64,000 bases of DNA from Hwanghaeella sp965227365 (GCF_965227365.1 NZ_OZ245754.1:4526001-4590000); one strand, 5' to 3'; positions 40,486 through 49,373 are shown, counted from the first letter of the stretch. Translations and numbers: made by a program. Notes: generated by a model not told the origin, from the sequence alone.

Positions 40486-41308
40486 CCCGGCGATCGAACG
40501 GCCCAAACCCAGCGCCTTCAGCCCGCGCCGGATCGGCGCGCTGGTCCTGCGCTATGTCTATATCCTGCGCGGGTCCTGGCCGCGGTTGATCGAACTGGCC
40601 TATTGGCCGCTGGTTCAGCTGGTGATCTGGGGGTTCCTGTCCAATTTCCTGCGCGAGCAGACCTCCTGGGTGGCCCAGGCCGCCGGCGTTCTGGTTTCCG
40701 CGGTCCTGTTGTGGGACGTCTTCTTCCGCGGGCAGATCGGGTTTTCCGTTTCCTTCATGGAGGAAATGTATTCCCGCAACCTGGCCAGCCTTTTCGTGAC
40801 GCCGTTGCGGCCGCTTGAATTCGTGGCCGCGCTGATCTCGATCAGCCTGCTGCGCGTGACGATCGGCGCGCTCCCGGCTGCGCTTCTGGCGATTCCAATG
40901 TTCGACGTGTCGATCTTCGATCTCGGCCTGCCGCTTTTCGCCTTTTTCGCCAATCTGATGATCATGTCCTGGGCGCTGGGCCTGTTCACCATCTCGCTGC
41001 TTCTGCGGGCCGGGCTGGGGGCGGAGAACTTCGCCTGGTTCATCATCTTCCTGCTGGCGCCGGTCGCCTGCGTCTACTACCCGGTCACGACCCTGCCGGA
41101 CTGGTTGCAATGGGTCGCCTGGTCGATGCCCATGGTTTATGTCTTCGAAGGCATGCGCCACGTCCTGTTCGAAGGAACCTTCCGGGCCGATCTGTTCCTG
41201 GGCGCCTGCGCCCTCAATCTGGTTTATTTTGGCATCGGAACATTGACGTTCCTGTGGTCCTTCCGCGTTGCGCGCGACAAGGGCCAACTGCTGCAGATCG
41301 GGGAATAG
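40475..41308 (+). CDS. ABC-2 type transporter permease
   Basis: 277-aa protein with six hydrophobic segments and the ABC-2 pattern (ELAYWPLVQLVIWGFLSNFL, VFEGMRHVLFEGTF near the end). Start at 40475 has AGGAGG 9 nt upstream and overlaps the ATPase gene. Expected to form a half-transporter dimer with the preceding ATPase. Substrate unknown. Confidence 0.9.
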   Translation: MALNPAIERPKPSAFSPRRIGALVLRYVYILRGSWPRLIELAYWPLVQLVIWGFLSNFLREQTSWVAQAAGVLVSAVLLWDVFFRGQIGFSVSFMEEMYSRNLASLFVTPLRPLEFVAALISISLLRVTIGALPAALLAIPMFDVSIFDLGLPLFAFFANLMIMSWALGLFTISLLLRAGLGAENFAWFIIFLLAPVACVYYPVTTLPDWLQWVAWSMPMVYVFEGMRHVLFEGTFRADLFLGACALNLVYFGIGTLTFLWSFRVARDKGQLLQIGE

Positions 41309-41317
41309 CCTTGGATT

Positions 41318-42343
41318 CTAGGCGTCGCTGACGCCGGCTTCCGCGAAGGTCGCCATGCCGGCATGGCAGGCCGCCGCCGACTTCACGATACCCAGGGCCA
41401 CTGCCGCGCCCGACCCTTCGCCGAGGCGCATGTTCAGGTTCAGCAACGGTTCCTTGCCGAGCTTTTCCAGTAGCTTCACATGCGCCGGCTCGGCCGAGAG
41501 ATGGCCGACGACGCAATGGTCGAGCGCGCCGGACAGAGATGCTTCCAGAATGGCGGCGGCGGCGGTGCAGGTATAACCGTCCAACAACACCGGCACCCGG
41601 CCGACACGTGCGGCGATCACCGCGCCGACAATCGCAGCCAGCTCGAACCCGCCGACGCAGCGCAGCACTTCGAACGGGTCGGTCATGGCGGCTTTGTTGG
41701 TTTCGACCGCCTGCGTCACCGCGTCGACCTTGGCGGCCAGCGCATCGCCCTCGACCCCGGTGCCGGGCCCGACCCAGTCACGGGCGTCCCCGCCATAAAG
41801 GGCATGACAGACCGCCGCGGCCGCGGTGGTATTGCCGATCCCCATTTCGCCGAGGCAGATGATGTTCACGCCTTCCTCGACCGCCATCATCCCATAGGCC
41901 AGCGCGGTCGCGCATTCCGCATCCGTCATTGCCGGGCCTTCGGTGAAATCCTTGGTCGGGTGTTCCAAGGCCATTTCATAGACCCGCAATTCCGCGTCAT
42001 GCACCAGGCACAACTGGTTCACCGCGGCGCCGCCATGCTGAAAATTGGCGACCATCTGCTGGGTCACTTCGACCGGAAAGGCGGAAACCGGCTTGGCCTT
42101 CGCCACACCGTGATTGGCGGCGAAGACGGCGACGCGCGGCCGGTCGACCTTCGGCGGCGCCTTGCCCTGCCAGGCCGCCAGCCACTCGGCCAGCTCCTCC
42201 AACCGGCCCAGAGCACCGGGCGGTTTGGTCAATTGGCCATCGCGTTCCCGCGCCGCTAGAACCGCCTTTTCATCCGGTCCGGGAAAGACCTTCAGCAGGT
42301 CCCGGATTTCCTGAAGGGAAGCTTGCGGCTGGGGATCGGTCAT
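41318..42343 (-). CDS. cobT: nicotinate-nucleotide:dimethylbenzimidazole phosphoribosyltransferase
   Basis: Activates the lower ligand by making alpha-ribazole phosphate. 341 aa: LTKPPGALGRLEELAEWLA, AVFAANHGVAKAKPVSAFP, VTQQMVANFQHGGAAVNQL, GEMGIGNTTAAAAV and LLDGYTCTAAAAILEA, with the catalytic Glu in ATFAEAGVSDA at the C-terminus. Divergent from cobS (102-bp gap); converges with the ABC permease gene. Confidence 0.96.
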   Translation of the reverse strand: MTDPQPQASLQEIRDLLKVFPGPDEKAVLAARERDGQLTKPPGALGRLEELAEWLAAWQGKAPPKVDRPRVAVFAANHGVAKAKPVSAFPVEVTQQMVANFQHGGAAVNQLCLVHDAELRVYEMALEHPTKDFTEGPAMTDAECATALAYGMMAVEEGVNIICLGEMGIGNTTAAAAVCHALYGGDARDWVGPGTGVEGDALAAKVDAVTQAVETNKAAMTDPFEVLRCVGGFELAAIVGAVIAARVGRVPVLLDGYTCTAAAAILEASLSGALDHCVVGHLSAEPAHVKLLEKLGKEPLLNLNMRLGEGSGAAVALGIVKSAAACHAGMATFAEAGVSDA

Positions 42344-42445
42344 AGTCGAACTCCGGATCGGGTCGGGAAAGGCGGGTCGGCAATTGAACGCGGTGGGGCA
42401 GCTTACTGTTGGCAGCCGCCCCGGAAGCGCTTAGACGCTATCACC

Positions 42446-43273
42446 ATGACGGACAAGCCCGAAGAGACAAGCGCCGCCCGCGTTTTTGCGCCGATTTCCG
42501 ATATCCGCGCGGCGCTCACCTTCCTGACGCGCCTGCCGGTCGGCGGGCCGCATCGGGCCGTGTCCGCATGTGCCTGGGCCTTCCCGATCGCAGGCCTGGC
42601 CGTCGGGCTGGCCGGCGGCGCGGTCTTCTGGCTGGCCGGCTGGGCGGGTCTTTCGCCCTGGATCGCCGCCTTTTTAACCCTTTTCACCACGGCAATCGTC
42701 ACTGGGGCGCTGCATGAAGATGGTTTGGCCGATGCCGCCGACGGGCTTGGCGCGGGCGGAACGGTGGAGCGCAAACTGGAAATCATGCGCGACAGTCGCA
42801 TCGGCGGCTACGGCGCGTTGGCCCTGATGCTGGCGACAGGGCTGAAGGCCGCTGCCATCGCCGCCTTTCCGTCCGGCCTGCCGGGCGCCGCGGCGATCGT
42901 CGCGATCCATATCCTGTCCCGCGCGGTTCTGCCCGGGGTGATGGCCTGGTTGCGCCCGGCCTCGGCCAGTGGGGTCGCCGCCAGCGTGGGACGGCCGGCT
43001 TGGGCCGGCGCCTTGATTGCCATCCTTCTGGGCGCTGTCGGCCCGCTGTTCCTGATCGGCCCTTGCGCCGCGGCGGTCGCAGTTGCCGCCGCGCTGGGCA
43101 TGGCGGCATTGGGCGGCCTTGTGCTATTGCGATCGCTGGGGGGATATAACGGCGACACCATCGGCCTGCTTGAACAGCTCACTGAAATCGCCATCATGTT
43201 GGCGCTGCTGATCGCGGCGGCATCCTTCGACATCTTCATTCAATCGGGAGCGCTATCGTGGCCGACACTGTAG
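42446..43273 (+). CDS. cobS: adenosylcobinamide-GDP ribazoletransferase (cobalamin synthase)
   Basis: Integral-membrane enzyme joining the activated corrin to alpha-ribazole. 275 aa with FLTRLPVGG near the N-terminus, the acidic motif LHEDGLADAADGLGAGG, RDSRIGGYGALALML, ISRA-like HILSRAVLPGVMAWL and YNGDTIGLLEQLTEI. Several hydrophobic helices. Start at 42446; the longer frame overlaps cobT. Its end overlaps the cobC start by 16 bp. Confidence 0.95.
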   Translation: MTDKPEETSAARVFAPISDIRAALTFLTRLPVGGPHRAVSACAWAFPIAGLAVGLAGGAVFWLAGWAGLSPWIAAFLTLFTTAIVTGALHEDGLADAADGLGAGGTVERKLEIMRDSRIGGYGALALMLATGLKAAAIAAFPSGLPGAAAIVAIHILSRAVLPGVMAWLRPASASGVAASVGRPAWAGALIAILLGAVGPLFLIGPCAAAVAVAAALGMAALGGLVLLRSLGGYNGDTIGLLEQLTEIAIMLALLIAAASFDIFIQSGALSWPTL

Positions 43274-43932
43274 ACACGGGAATCGTGGAAACACGCTGGT
43301 GGTGGGTTCGTCACGCCCCCGTAACGGCCAATAACGGTCGCATTTACGGGCAGCAGGACATGCCCTGTGACACCGATGACGCCCATGCCTTCGCGGGGCT
43401 GGCGAAACTGTTGCCGGAAGATGCCGTGCTGGTCACCTCCAACCTGATGCGCACGCATCAGACGGCGGATGCCATCCGCGCCGCGGGCCTGACCCTGCCC
43501 GAACGGATCGAGATCGAAGCGCTGAAGGAACAGAGCTTCGGCGACTGGCAGGGCATGACCTATGAGGAATTCGGCTTCGACGGCAAACTCGGCAGCGGCG
43601 CGCGCTACTGGCTGGCGCCGGCCTATCAGAGGGCCCCCAACGGGGAGAGCTTCACGGATCTGATCGCCCGGGTCGTGCCGGCGGTTCTGGACCTCACAGA
43701 ACGCCATGCCGGGCGCGACATCGTCGCCGTCACCCATGGCGGGACGATCCGCGCCGCCCTGTGTTACGCGCTGAACCTGGACCCGGAAAGCGCGCTTCGC
43801 TTCTCCACCGCCAATCTGTCGGTCACGCGGCTTGATTGCGTCGACACCGATGATGGGCGGCATTGGCGGATCGGCTTCGCGAACCGCGACCCGCGGGAGC
43901 GTCATCCCGAGCGACAATCCGGTCGGATCTAG
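43258..43932 (+). CDS. cobC: histidine phosphatase family protein, probable alpha-ribazole phosphatase
   Basis: 224-aa phosphoglycerate-mutase-fold phosphatase. Catalytic His in WWWVRHAPVTANNGRIYGQ, Arg/Glu in SNLMRTHQTADAI and EQSFGDWQGMTYEEF, second His in VAVTHGGTIRAALC. The position between cobS and cobU, with a 16-bp overlap with cobS, supports alpha-ribazole-5'-phosphate phosphatase (CobC). GTG start at 43258. Confidence 0.85.
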   Translation: MADTVDTGIVETRWWWVRHAPVTANNGRIYGQQDMPCDTDDAHAFAGLAKLLPEDAVLVTSNLMRTHQTADAIRAAGLTLPERIEIEALKEQSFGDWQGMTYEEFGFDGKLGSGARYWLAPAYQRAPNGESFTDLIARVVPAVLDLTERHAGRDIVAVTHGGTIRAALCYALNLDPESALRFSTANLSVTRLDCVDTDDGRHWRIGFANRDPRERHPERQSGRI

Positions 43933-43937
43933 GATCC

Positions 43938-44474
43938 GTGGCAGGGGAGGTCACCTTCGTCATCGGCGGGGCGCGGTCCGGCAAGACCCGTCACGGCTTG
44001 TCGATCTGCGAGGCCCTGCACGCCGAGCACGGCCTGGCGCCGGTCTATGTCGCGACCGCCCAGGCCTTCGACGGGGAAATGGAGGAACGCATTGCGCTCC
44101 ACAAGGCGGAACGCGGCCCCGGGTGGCGGACCGTGGAGGCGCCACGGGACCTCGCCGGGGCAATTCGTCGCGAATCCGGGCCGGGCGCTTGCCTTCTGGT
44201 CGATTGCCTGACGTTATGGCTCACCAATCTGATGTTGGGGGACGACAGGACCGATCTCGACGCCGCCAGGCAAGAACTGGTCGCGGCGCTGGGCGAGGCC
44301 CAAGGGCCGGTTGTGGTCATTAGCAACGAAGTGGGGCTGGGCATCGTGCCCGAGAACGCCCTGGCGCGCCGTTTCCGGGACGAGGCGGGGCGCACCAATC
44401 AAACGATCGCAGCCGCCGCCGACCGGGTTGTCCTGGTCGTCGCCGGACTGCCACTCACCCTAAAAGGGTCATAA
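43938..44474 (+). CDS. cobU: bifunctional adenosylcobinamide kinase / guanylyltransferase
   Basis: Phosphorylates adenosylcobinamide and adds GMP (CobU/CobP). 178 aa: P-loop FVIGGARSGKTRHG at the N-terminus, RTVEAPRDLAGAI, LLVDCLTLWLTNLML, VVVISNEVGLGIVPEN and FRDEAGRTNQTIAAAADRV. GTG start at 43938, 5 bp after the cobC stop; the longer frame is inside cobC and lacks similarity. Confidence 0.95.
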   Translation: MAGEVTFVIGGARSGKTRHGLSICEALHAEHGLAPVYVATAQAFDGEMEERIALHKAERGPGWRTVEAPRDLAGAIRRESGPGACLLVDCLTLWLTNLMLGDDRTDLDAARQELVAALGEAQGPVVVISNEVGLGIVPENALARRFRDEAGRTNQTIAAAADRVVLVVAGLPLTLKGS

Positions 44475-44489
44475 AGACATGTGACCCTT
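44464..44489. repeat. inverted repeat across the cobU stop codon
   Basis: Perfect 8-bp arms AAGGGTCA (44464-44471) and TGACCCTT (44482-44489) with a 10-nt loop overlap the last codons and stop of cobU, 54 bp before cobW. No T-tract follows. Possible mRNA processing hairpin or operator for cobW. Confidence 0.45.
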
Positions 44490-44542
44490 GCGGGGCAAAG
44501 GTTATGGACCCGACCCGAGGGTTTGGCGAAAGGTGAGCAATC

Positions 44543-45595
44543 ATGGCGCGCAGGATTCCAGCAACGATCATTTCCGGCTTTCTCGGCGCGGGTAAAACCA
44601 CGCTGATCCGCCATGTGATCGAGAATGCGAAAGGCAAGCGACTTGCCTTCCTGATCAACGAATTCGGCGACCTCGGCATCGACCGGGACATGCTGCTGGG
44701 CTGCGGCCTGGAAGGCTGCACCGATGACGACATCATGGAACTGGCCAATGGCTGCATCTGCTGCACCGTGGCGGACGATTTCCTGCCGACCATGGAAAAG
44801 CTGCTCGACCGCCCGGAAAAGCCCGACCATATCGTGATCGAAACATCCGGGCTGGCCTTGCCGAAACCGCTGGTGAAGGCCTTCAACTGGCCGGAAATCA
44901 AGGCGCAGGTCACGGTCGACGGCGTCGTCACCGTGGTCGATGCCAAGGCCCTGGCCGACGGCCGTTTCGCCGATGACGAAGACGCCGTGCAGCAGCAGCG
45001 CGAAGCGGACGAGGCACTGGACCACGACAATCCGCTGGAAGAGGTTTTCGACGACCAGCTTTTCTGTGCCGATATCGTCGTCCTCAACAAGATGGACCTG
45101 CTGGACGCGGCCGAGGCGGACAAGGTCGAAGCGGAACTGAAGGAACGCCTGCGCCCCGGCGTGCATCTGGTCCGGTCGCATCAGGCCGGCGTCGACCCCG
45201 AGGTGCTGATGGGCTTGGAAAAGTCGGCGGAAGACGATCTCGACTCCCGTCCGTCCCACCATGACGGCGCGGACGACCACGACCACGACGATTTCCACAG
45301 TTTCGTGTTGAACCTGGCCTCGGTCGAAGACCCCGTGGCGCTGGAAATGACCTTGAAATCCTTGATCGAGCATTTTGACATCCTGCGCATCAAAGGCTTC
45401 CTGGACCGGCCGGGACTGCCGCGACGGGAAGTGCTGCAAGCCGCCGGCCCGCGCGTGCAGCGCTATTTCGACCGGCCCTGGGGAGCGGGGGAGAACCGGC
45501 GGTCCGAACTGGTCGTCATCGGCCTGCATACGATTGACGAAGCAGCCATCCGCGCCCATCTCGCCGACTGGAGCGTCGCGGAGGCGGCGGAGTAG
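44543..45595 (+). CDS. cobW: CobW-type GTPase metallochaperone (COG0523)
   Basis: 350-aa GTPase. Walker A SGFLGAGKTTLIRHVI (residues 15-20), the metal motif C71-x-C73-C74 (GCICCTV), ETSGLALPKPLVKAFNWP, guanine motif NKMDLLD and a His/Asp-rich loop HDGADDHDHDDFHSF. The C-terminal CobW domain ends with IGLHTIDEAAI. In this cobalamin setting a cobalt-delivery role is likely, though relatives handle zinc or nickel. In a cobalt-early pathway its client is unlikely to be CobNST and could be CbiX. GAAAGGTGA ribosome site upstream. Confidence 0.92.
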   Translation: MARRIPATIISGFLGAGKTTLIRHVIENAKGKRLAFLINEFGDLGIDRDMLLGCGLEGCTDDDIMELANGCICCTVADDFLPTMEKLLDRPEKPDHIVIETSGLALPKPLVKAFNWPEIKAQVTVDGVVTVVDAKALADGRFADDEDAVQQQREADEALDHDNPLEEVFDDQLFCADIVVLNKMDLLDAAEADKVEAELKERLRPGVHLVRSHQAGVDPEVLMGLEKSAEDDLDSRPSHHDGADDHDHDDFHSFVLNLASVEDPVALEMTLKSLIEHFDILRIKGFLDRPGLPRREVLQAAGPRVQRYFDRPWGAGENRRSELVVIGLHTIDEAAIRAHLADWSVAEAAE

Positions 45596-45634
45596 CCGGC
45601 GTCATTTTCGCGAAAAGGCTTATTGTCAAAGTCT

Positions 45635-45664
45635 TTGGACAATTTCAGATATTGCTGATATAAG
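45635..45664 (+). promoter_or_regulatory. possible promoter giving a nearly leaderless small-gene message
   Basis: TTGGAC (45635-45640), an 18-bp spacer and TATAAG (45659-45664) place the expected start around 45671, only a few bases before the ATG at 45675. ATTGTC/GACAAT (45622-45643) is an inverted repeat over the -35 box. No Shine-Dalgarno sequence precedes the ATG. Confidence 0.4.
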
Positions 45665-45674
45665 CGAGACCATC

Positions 45675-45854
45675 ATGTCGATATCCAGTGTTTCAGCTTC
45701 TGTTTCCTCGGCGCGGGCGGATATTCCGCTCTCCGCGGCGCAGCGCAACGCCTTGAACTCCTTGAAACAGGTCGAGGGGGCCTTGGCGGTTACCACCCAA
45801 CGTCTGGCCACGAACAGCACCGGACCGGGACAAATCGTTAATATCGTTACTTGA
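45675..45854 (+). CDS. small unknown protein, paralogue-like to the next gene
   Basis: 59-aa product: MSISSVSASVSS at the start, a helical middle (AAQRNALNSLKQVEGALAV), and STGPGQIVNIVT at the end. Not recognised. Its Ser/Ala/Thr-rich start and GxGQIVNI tail resemble the next small gene. No signal peptide or cysteines. Start chosen by similarity to that neighbour; the longer frame runs through cobW in another phase. The flagellin-helper-like look (short, helical, NST-GPGQIVNIV tail) is only an impression. Confidence 0.5.
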   Translation: MSISSVSASVSSARADIPLSAAQRNALNSLKQVEGALAVTTQRLATNSTGPGQIVNIVT

Positions 45855-45960
45855 TGCGAAACCAGAACGGTTTTTATCGATCTATTTCAAAATGATATAG
45901 AGACTCCCTAAAGCGATTTGTCTTTATGATTTGTTAAGGATTACCGGATAGGGTTACGAC

Positions 45961-46185
45961 ATGAGTGATATTTCCAGCCTTTCCGGAGCTACCCAGACCT
46001 CCTTCCTGCGTGCCAGCGCGGCGTCCAGTTCGTCCGCGGCCACGGTGCAGGGCGGGGCTGGCGACACGTCCTCTCAACGCCTGGAAGCGCGTGAACAGCG
46101 CCAACAGGAAGCGTTGACGACCGGCACGCAGTCCAACGCGACCGCTTCCGGCGGGCGTGGACAAGTCGTCGATTTCTACGCCTGA
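45961..46185 (+). CDS. small unknown protein with GRGQVVDFYA tail
   Basis: 74-aa product beginning MSDISSLSGATQTSF, with a Ser/Ala-rich low-complexity segment, a charged helix (SQRLEAREQRQQEALTTG) and the tail ATASGGRGQVVDFYA. The start and tail mirror the preceding 59-aa protein (MSxISSxS ... GxGQxVxx). Not recognised. The 106-bp AT-rich gap between the two probably carries a promoter. A GC hairpin (GCGGC/GCCGC near 46229-46244) follows the gene. Confidence 0.5.
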   Translation: MSDISSLSGATQTSFLRASAASSSSAATVQGGAGDTSSQRLEAREQRQQEALTTGTQSNATASGGRGQVVDFYA

Positions 46186-46284
46186 TTCCGGCCCCATTTC
46201 CAAATAGCCTGATCCGCTAATCACGAACGCGGCGCTTGGCCGCGCCGATAACCGTGTGCACGCCTTGAAATGGTCAGGGCGCGG

Positions 46285-46300
46285 TGTCACATCGGTGACA
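46285..46300. promoter_or_regulatory. palindrome upstream of the SUV3-like helicase gene
   Basis: TGTCACATCGGTGACA: perfect 6-bp arms TGTCAC/GTGACA with a 4-bp spacer, 50 bp before the helicase start. Shape and position suggest an operator; the cognate regulator is unknown. Confidence 0.4.
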
Positions 46301-46350
46301 TACGAATCGTTCCTGCTTGCAGGGAAAACCGAACAGCGCGACAGTGGGCC

Positions 46351-48975
46351 ATGGCCTTGAGACAGACCGGTTCCGATCAGACGGCCCCCAATTCGGTCCC
46401 CCTCCAAGCGGCGGATGGCAGCGGTCTCGTTCGCGCCATCCTAGGCCCCACAAACACCGGCAAGACCTTCCTGGCGATGGACCGCATGCTGGCCTATCCC
46501 ACCGGGATGATCGGCTTTCCCCTGCGTCTGCTGGCCCGGGAAAACTACGACAAGGTCGTGCGGGAAAAGGGTGTCGGCGCCGTCGCGCTGGTCACCGGGG
46601 AAGAAAAGATCATTCCGCCCAATCCGCGCTGGTGGATCTGCACCGTCGAATCCATGCCGCTGGAACGGAATGTCGAGTTCCTGGCCATCGACGAAATCCA
46701 ACTCTGCGCCGATCCGGATCGCGGGCATGTCTTTACCGACCGGCTGTTGCATGCGCGCGGCCGGTCCGAGACCATGTTCATGGGGTCGGACACCGCGGCG
46801 GGGCTGATCCGGCAGCTGGTGCCAGATGTTCATATCGAAAGCCGGCCCCGTTTCTCGACCCTGCAGCATACCGGCCAGACCAAGCTGACCCGTCTGCCGC
46901 GGCGCAGCGCCATCGTCGCCTTCTCGGTCGACGAGGTCTACGGCATCGCCGAACTGGTCCGGCGGCAGCGGGGCGGCACCGCGGTCGTTCTGGGCGCGTT
47001 GAGCCCCCGGACACGCAACGCCCAGGTCGCCATGTATCAGGCCGGCGAAGTGGATTATCTGGTCGCGACCGACGCAATCGGCATGGGCCTGAACATGGAT
47101 GTGAACCATGTCGCCTTCGCCCGCCTGCGGAAATTCGACGGCCACAGGCTGCGCATGCTGGATGCGCCGGAAGTGGGCCAGATCGCCGGGCGCGCCGGGC
47201 GGCACCTCAACGACGGCACTTTCGGCGTCACCAACAACCAGCCGCCGATCGACGACGAGATCGTCGCCGCGGTCGAGGCGCACCAGTATCAGCCGCTGAC
47301 AAAACTTTACTGGCGGAACCGCAAACTCGATTTCCGCTCGCCCAAGGCGCTGTTGAAGAGCCTGTATCACGAACCGCCGCATCCACAATTGGTCCGCGTC
47401 CGCGACGGCGAGGATCAGATCGCGCTGGCCGCCCTGGTCCGGGACGAGGATGTGGTCGACCGCGCGGCCACAAGGGACAAGGTTCACTTGCTGTGGGATG
47501 TCTGCCAGATCCCGGATTTCCGGCAGGTGACGCCGGATCATCACGCCGAATTGCTTGGCCAGGTCTTCCTGAAACTGACCGACGGCGACGGGCTGCTTTC
47601 CAACGATTGGCTGGACTCGCAATTCAGCCGCCTCGACCGGGTCGACGGCGATATCGACACCATTACGACGCGAATCGCCCATATCCGCACCATGGCCTAT
47701 ATCGCCCATCGCGGCGCCTGGCTGCGCGACGCCGCGGGCTGGCAGGCCCGGGCGCGGGAAATCGAGGACCGTCTGTCCGACACCCTGCACGAACGGCTGA
47801 TCCATCGTTTCGTCGACAAGCGGGCCAGCGTCCTGACCCGCAAGGACGGCGATGCCAAGGATCTGCTGGCCGGTGTGCGCCAGAACGGCGAGGTCGTGGT
47901 GGAAGGCCATGTCATCGGCCATATCGAAGGGTTCCGCTTCATCCCACACGAAGCTGCTGACGCGCGCGAAGCGCAGGTCCTGATGGCCGCGGCGGAAAGG
48001 GTGCTACGCGATCACGCCTTCGGCTATGTGCAGGATTTCGAAACCGCGGACGACCAGACCCTGGCGCTCGACACCGACCGGACCGTCCATTGGAACGGAA
48101 AGCCGGTAGGCCGGCTGGGCAAAGGACCGACGCCCTGGCAGCCGACCGTCGCCGTCTATACCGGCTTCGTTCAGGATACCGGATTGCAACGCCGGATCGA
48201 GGCAAGGGTGAACGGGTGGCTCGACCGTCATATCGCGCGCCGGCTCGGCCCGTTGTTCAAACTGCGGGAGGCGGGTTTCTCAGGCTCCGCCAAGGGATTG
48301 TGCTTCCACCTGCTGGAAGGGCTGGGAAGCTGCCGCGCCGGCGAAGCCGCCCAGCAGATCAAGCATCTGTCGCCGCAGGACCGCAAGGAACTGGCGCGGC
48401 ATGACGTTCGATTCGGCACCGATTCCGTCTTCCTGAATGGCTTGCTGAAGCCGGGGCCGTTGCGCACGCGTACCGCCCTGTGGTCGGCCTGGGCCGGTAA
48501 ACCCGCCCCCTTGGCGGCGACCGGCAAGGCGACCAGCCTGCCGACCGATTGTGACCGATCCACCGGCCTGTCGGGTGAGGACTGGTCAATGCTTGGCTAT
48601 CGCCATGCGGGGCCGTCGGCACTGCGCGTCGACCGGTTCGAACGCGCGATGGCGGAAATCCGGAAGCGCGCCCGGGAGGGCGGCATTAAACCGGACGAGA
48701 CGCTGGCCAGGACCTGCGACTGCAGCGAGGCGGCCCTGCCGGACCTGTTGCGCGCAGTCGGCTGCAGCCCGGTGAAGGGCGAGGACGGCGCACTGTTCCG
48801 AATCCGAAACAAGAAGGCCAGCGCCGCGCGCGGCCCGAAAACCCAGGCCAGAAAGGCGGCCGGCAAAGGACAGAAAAAAGTTAAATCACAGGGGCAGAAG
48901 CCCAGAAAACCGGCGAAGCTGCCGGACCCGAATTCCCCTTTCGCAGCACTTCAGGGATTATTCGCCTCACCATGA
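46351..48975 (+). CDS. SUV3-like DExH-box RNA helicase
   Basis: 874-aa bacterial homologue of the mitochondrial degradosome helicase SUV3. Walker A GPTNTGKT (32-39), DEIQ box AIDEIQLCADPDRGH, GSDTAAGLIR, motif V VATDAIGMGLNMDVNHV and motif VI QIAGRAGRH form the helicase core (about 25-330). A long family-specific region follows, then a Lys/Ala-rich basic tail (about 820-865) fit for RNA binding. The start at 46351 lacks a clear ribosome site; an upstream frame to 46270 is less likely. Coupled to an S4-domain protein by a 4-bp overlap, implying a ribosome or RNA-decay role. Confidence 0.9.
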   Translation: MALRQTGSDQTAPNSVPLQAADGSGLVRAILGPTNTGKTFLAMDRMLAYPTGMIGFPLRLLARENYDKVVREKGVGAVALVTGEEKIIPPNPRWWICTVESMPLERNVEFLAIDEIQLCADPDRGHVFTDRLLHARGRSETMFMGSDTAAGLIRQLVPDVHIESRPRFSTLQHTGQTKLTRLPRRSAIVAFSVDEVYGIAELVRRQRGGTAVVLGALSPRTRNAQVAMYQAGEVDYLVATDAIGMGLNMDVNHVAFARLRKFDGHRLRMLDAPEVGQIAGRAGRHLNDGTFGVTNNQPPIDDEIVAAVEAHQYQPLTKLYWRNRKLDFRSPKALLKSLYHEPPHPQLVRVRDGEDQIALAALVRDEDVVDRAATRDKVHLLWDVCQIPDFRQVTPDHHAELLGQVFLKLTDGDGLLSNDWLDSQFSRLDRVDGDIDTITTRIAHIRTMAYIAHRGAWLRDAAGWQARAREIEDRLSDTLHERLIHRFVDKRASVLTRKDGDAKDLLAGVRQNGEVVVEGHVIGHIEGFRFIPHEAADAREAQVLMAAAERVLRDHAFGYVQDFETADDQTLALDTDRTVHWNGKPVGRLGKGPTPWQPTVAVYTGFVQDTGLQRRIEARVNGWLDRHIARRLGPLFKLREAGFSGSAKGLCFHLLEGLGSCRAGEAAQQIKHLSPQDRKELARHDVRFGTDSVFLNGLLKPGPLRTRTALWSAWAGKPAPLAATGKATSLPTDCDRSTGLSGEDWSMLGYRHAGPSALRVDRFERAMAEIRKRAREGGIKPDETLARTCDCSEAALPDLLRAVGCSPVKGEDGALFRIRNKKASAARGPKTQARKAAGKGQKKVKSQGQKPRKPAKLPDPNSPFAALQGLFASP

Positions 48976-49373
48976 CCGACACATCCGCCGAGAAGCAGCG
49001 TATCGACAAGTGGCTCTGGCATGCCCGGTTCTTCAAGACGCGAACGCTCGCGGCCAAGGTGGTGGAAGGCGGGCATTGCCGGATCAACCGGGAACATGTC
49101 CGGAAACCTGGCCACGGGGTCAAACAGGGCGATGTCCTGACCTTCGCCCAGGGCCGCGACATCAGGGTGATCGAAGTGACCGGGTTCGGGGCGCGGCGCG
49201 GTCCCCCGGCGGAAGCACGGACGCTGTACAAGGATCTCGACCCGCCGCCGGTTCGCCAGGCGGAACCGGAACAGCCGGGTCAGCCGGAACCCGCCGTTCC
49301 GCAACGGGACAAGGGCGCCGGCCGGCCGACCAAACGGGATCGGCGCCAGATGGAAAAAGTACATGGATTATAG
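48972..49373 (+). CDS. hslR: S4-domain RNA-binding protein, HslR (Hsp15)-like
   Basis: 133-aa protein with an N-terminal S4 fold (QRIDKWLWHARFFKTRTLAA, GHCRINREHVRKPGHGVKQG). E. coli Hsp15 binds stalled 50S subunits carrying peptidyl-tRNA. The C-terminal part is rich in Pro, Arg and Lys. ATG overlaps the helicase stop. The same helicase-S4 pair is common in alphaproteobacteria. Confidence 0.9.
   Translation: MTDTSAEKQRIDKWLWHARFFKTRTLAAKVVEGGHCRINREHVRKPGHGVKQGDVLTFAQGRDIRVIEVTGFGARRGPPAEARTLYKDLDPPPVRQAEPEQPGQPEPAVPQRDKGAGRPTKRDRRQMEKVHGL

Noticed and set aside
39652..41308. Vitamin B12 or cobalt uptake ABC system
   Set aside because: ABC-2 export-type ATPase/permease pair without a binding protein; location among cob genes is the only link.
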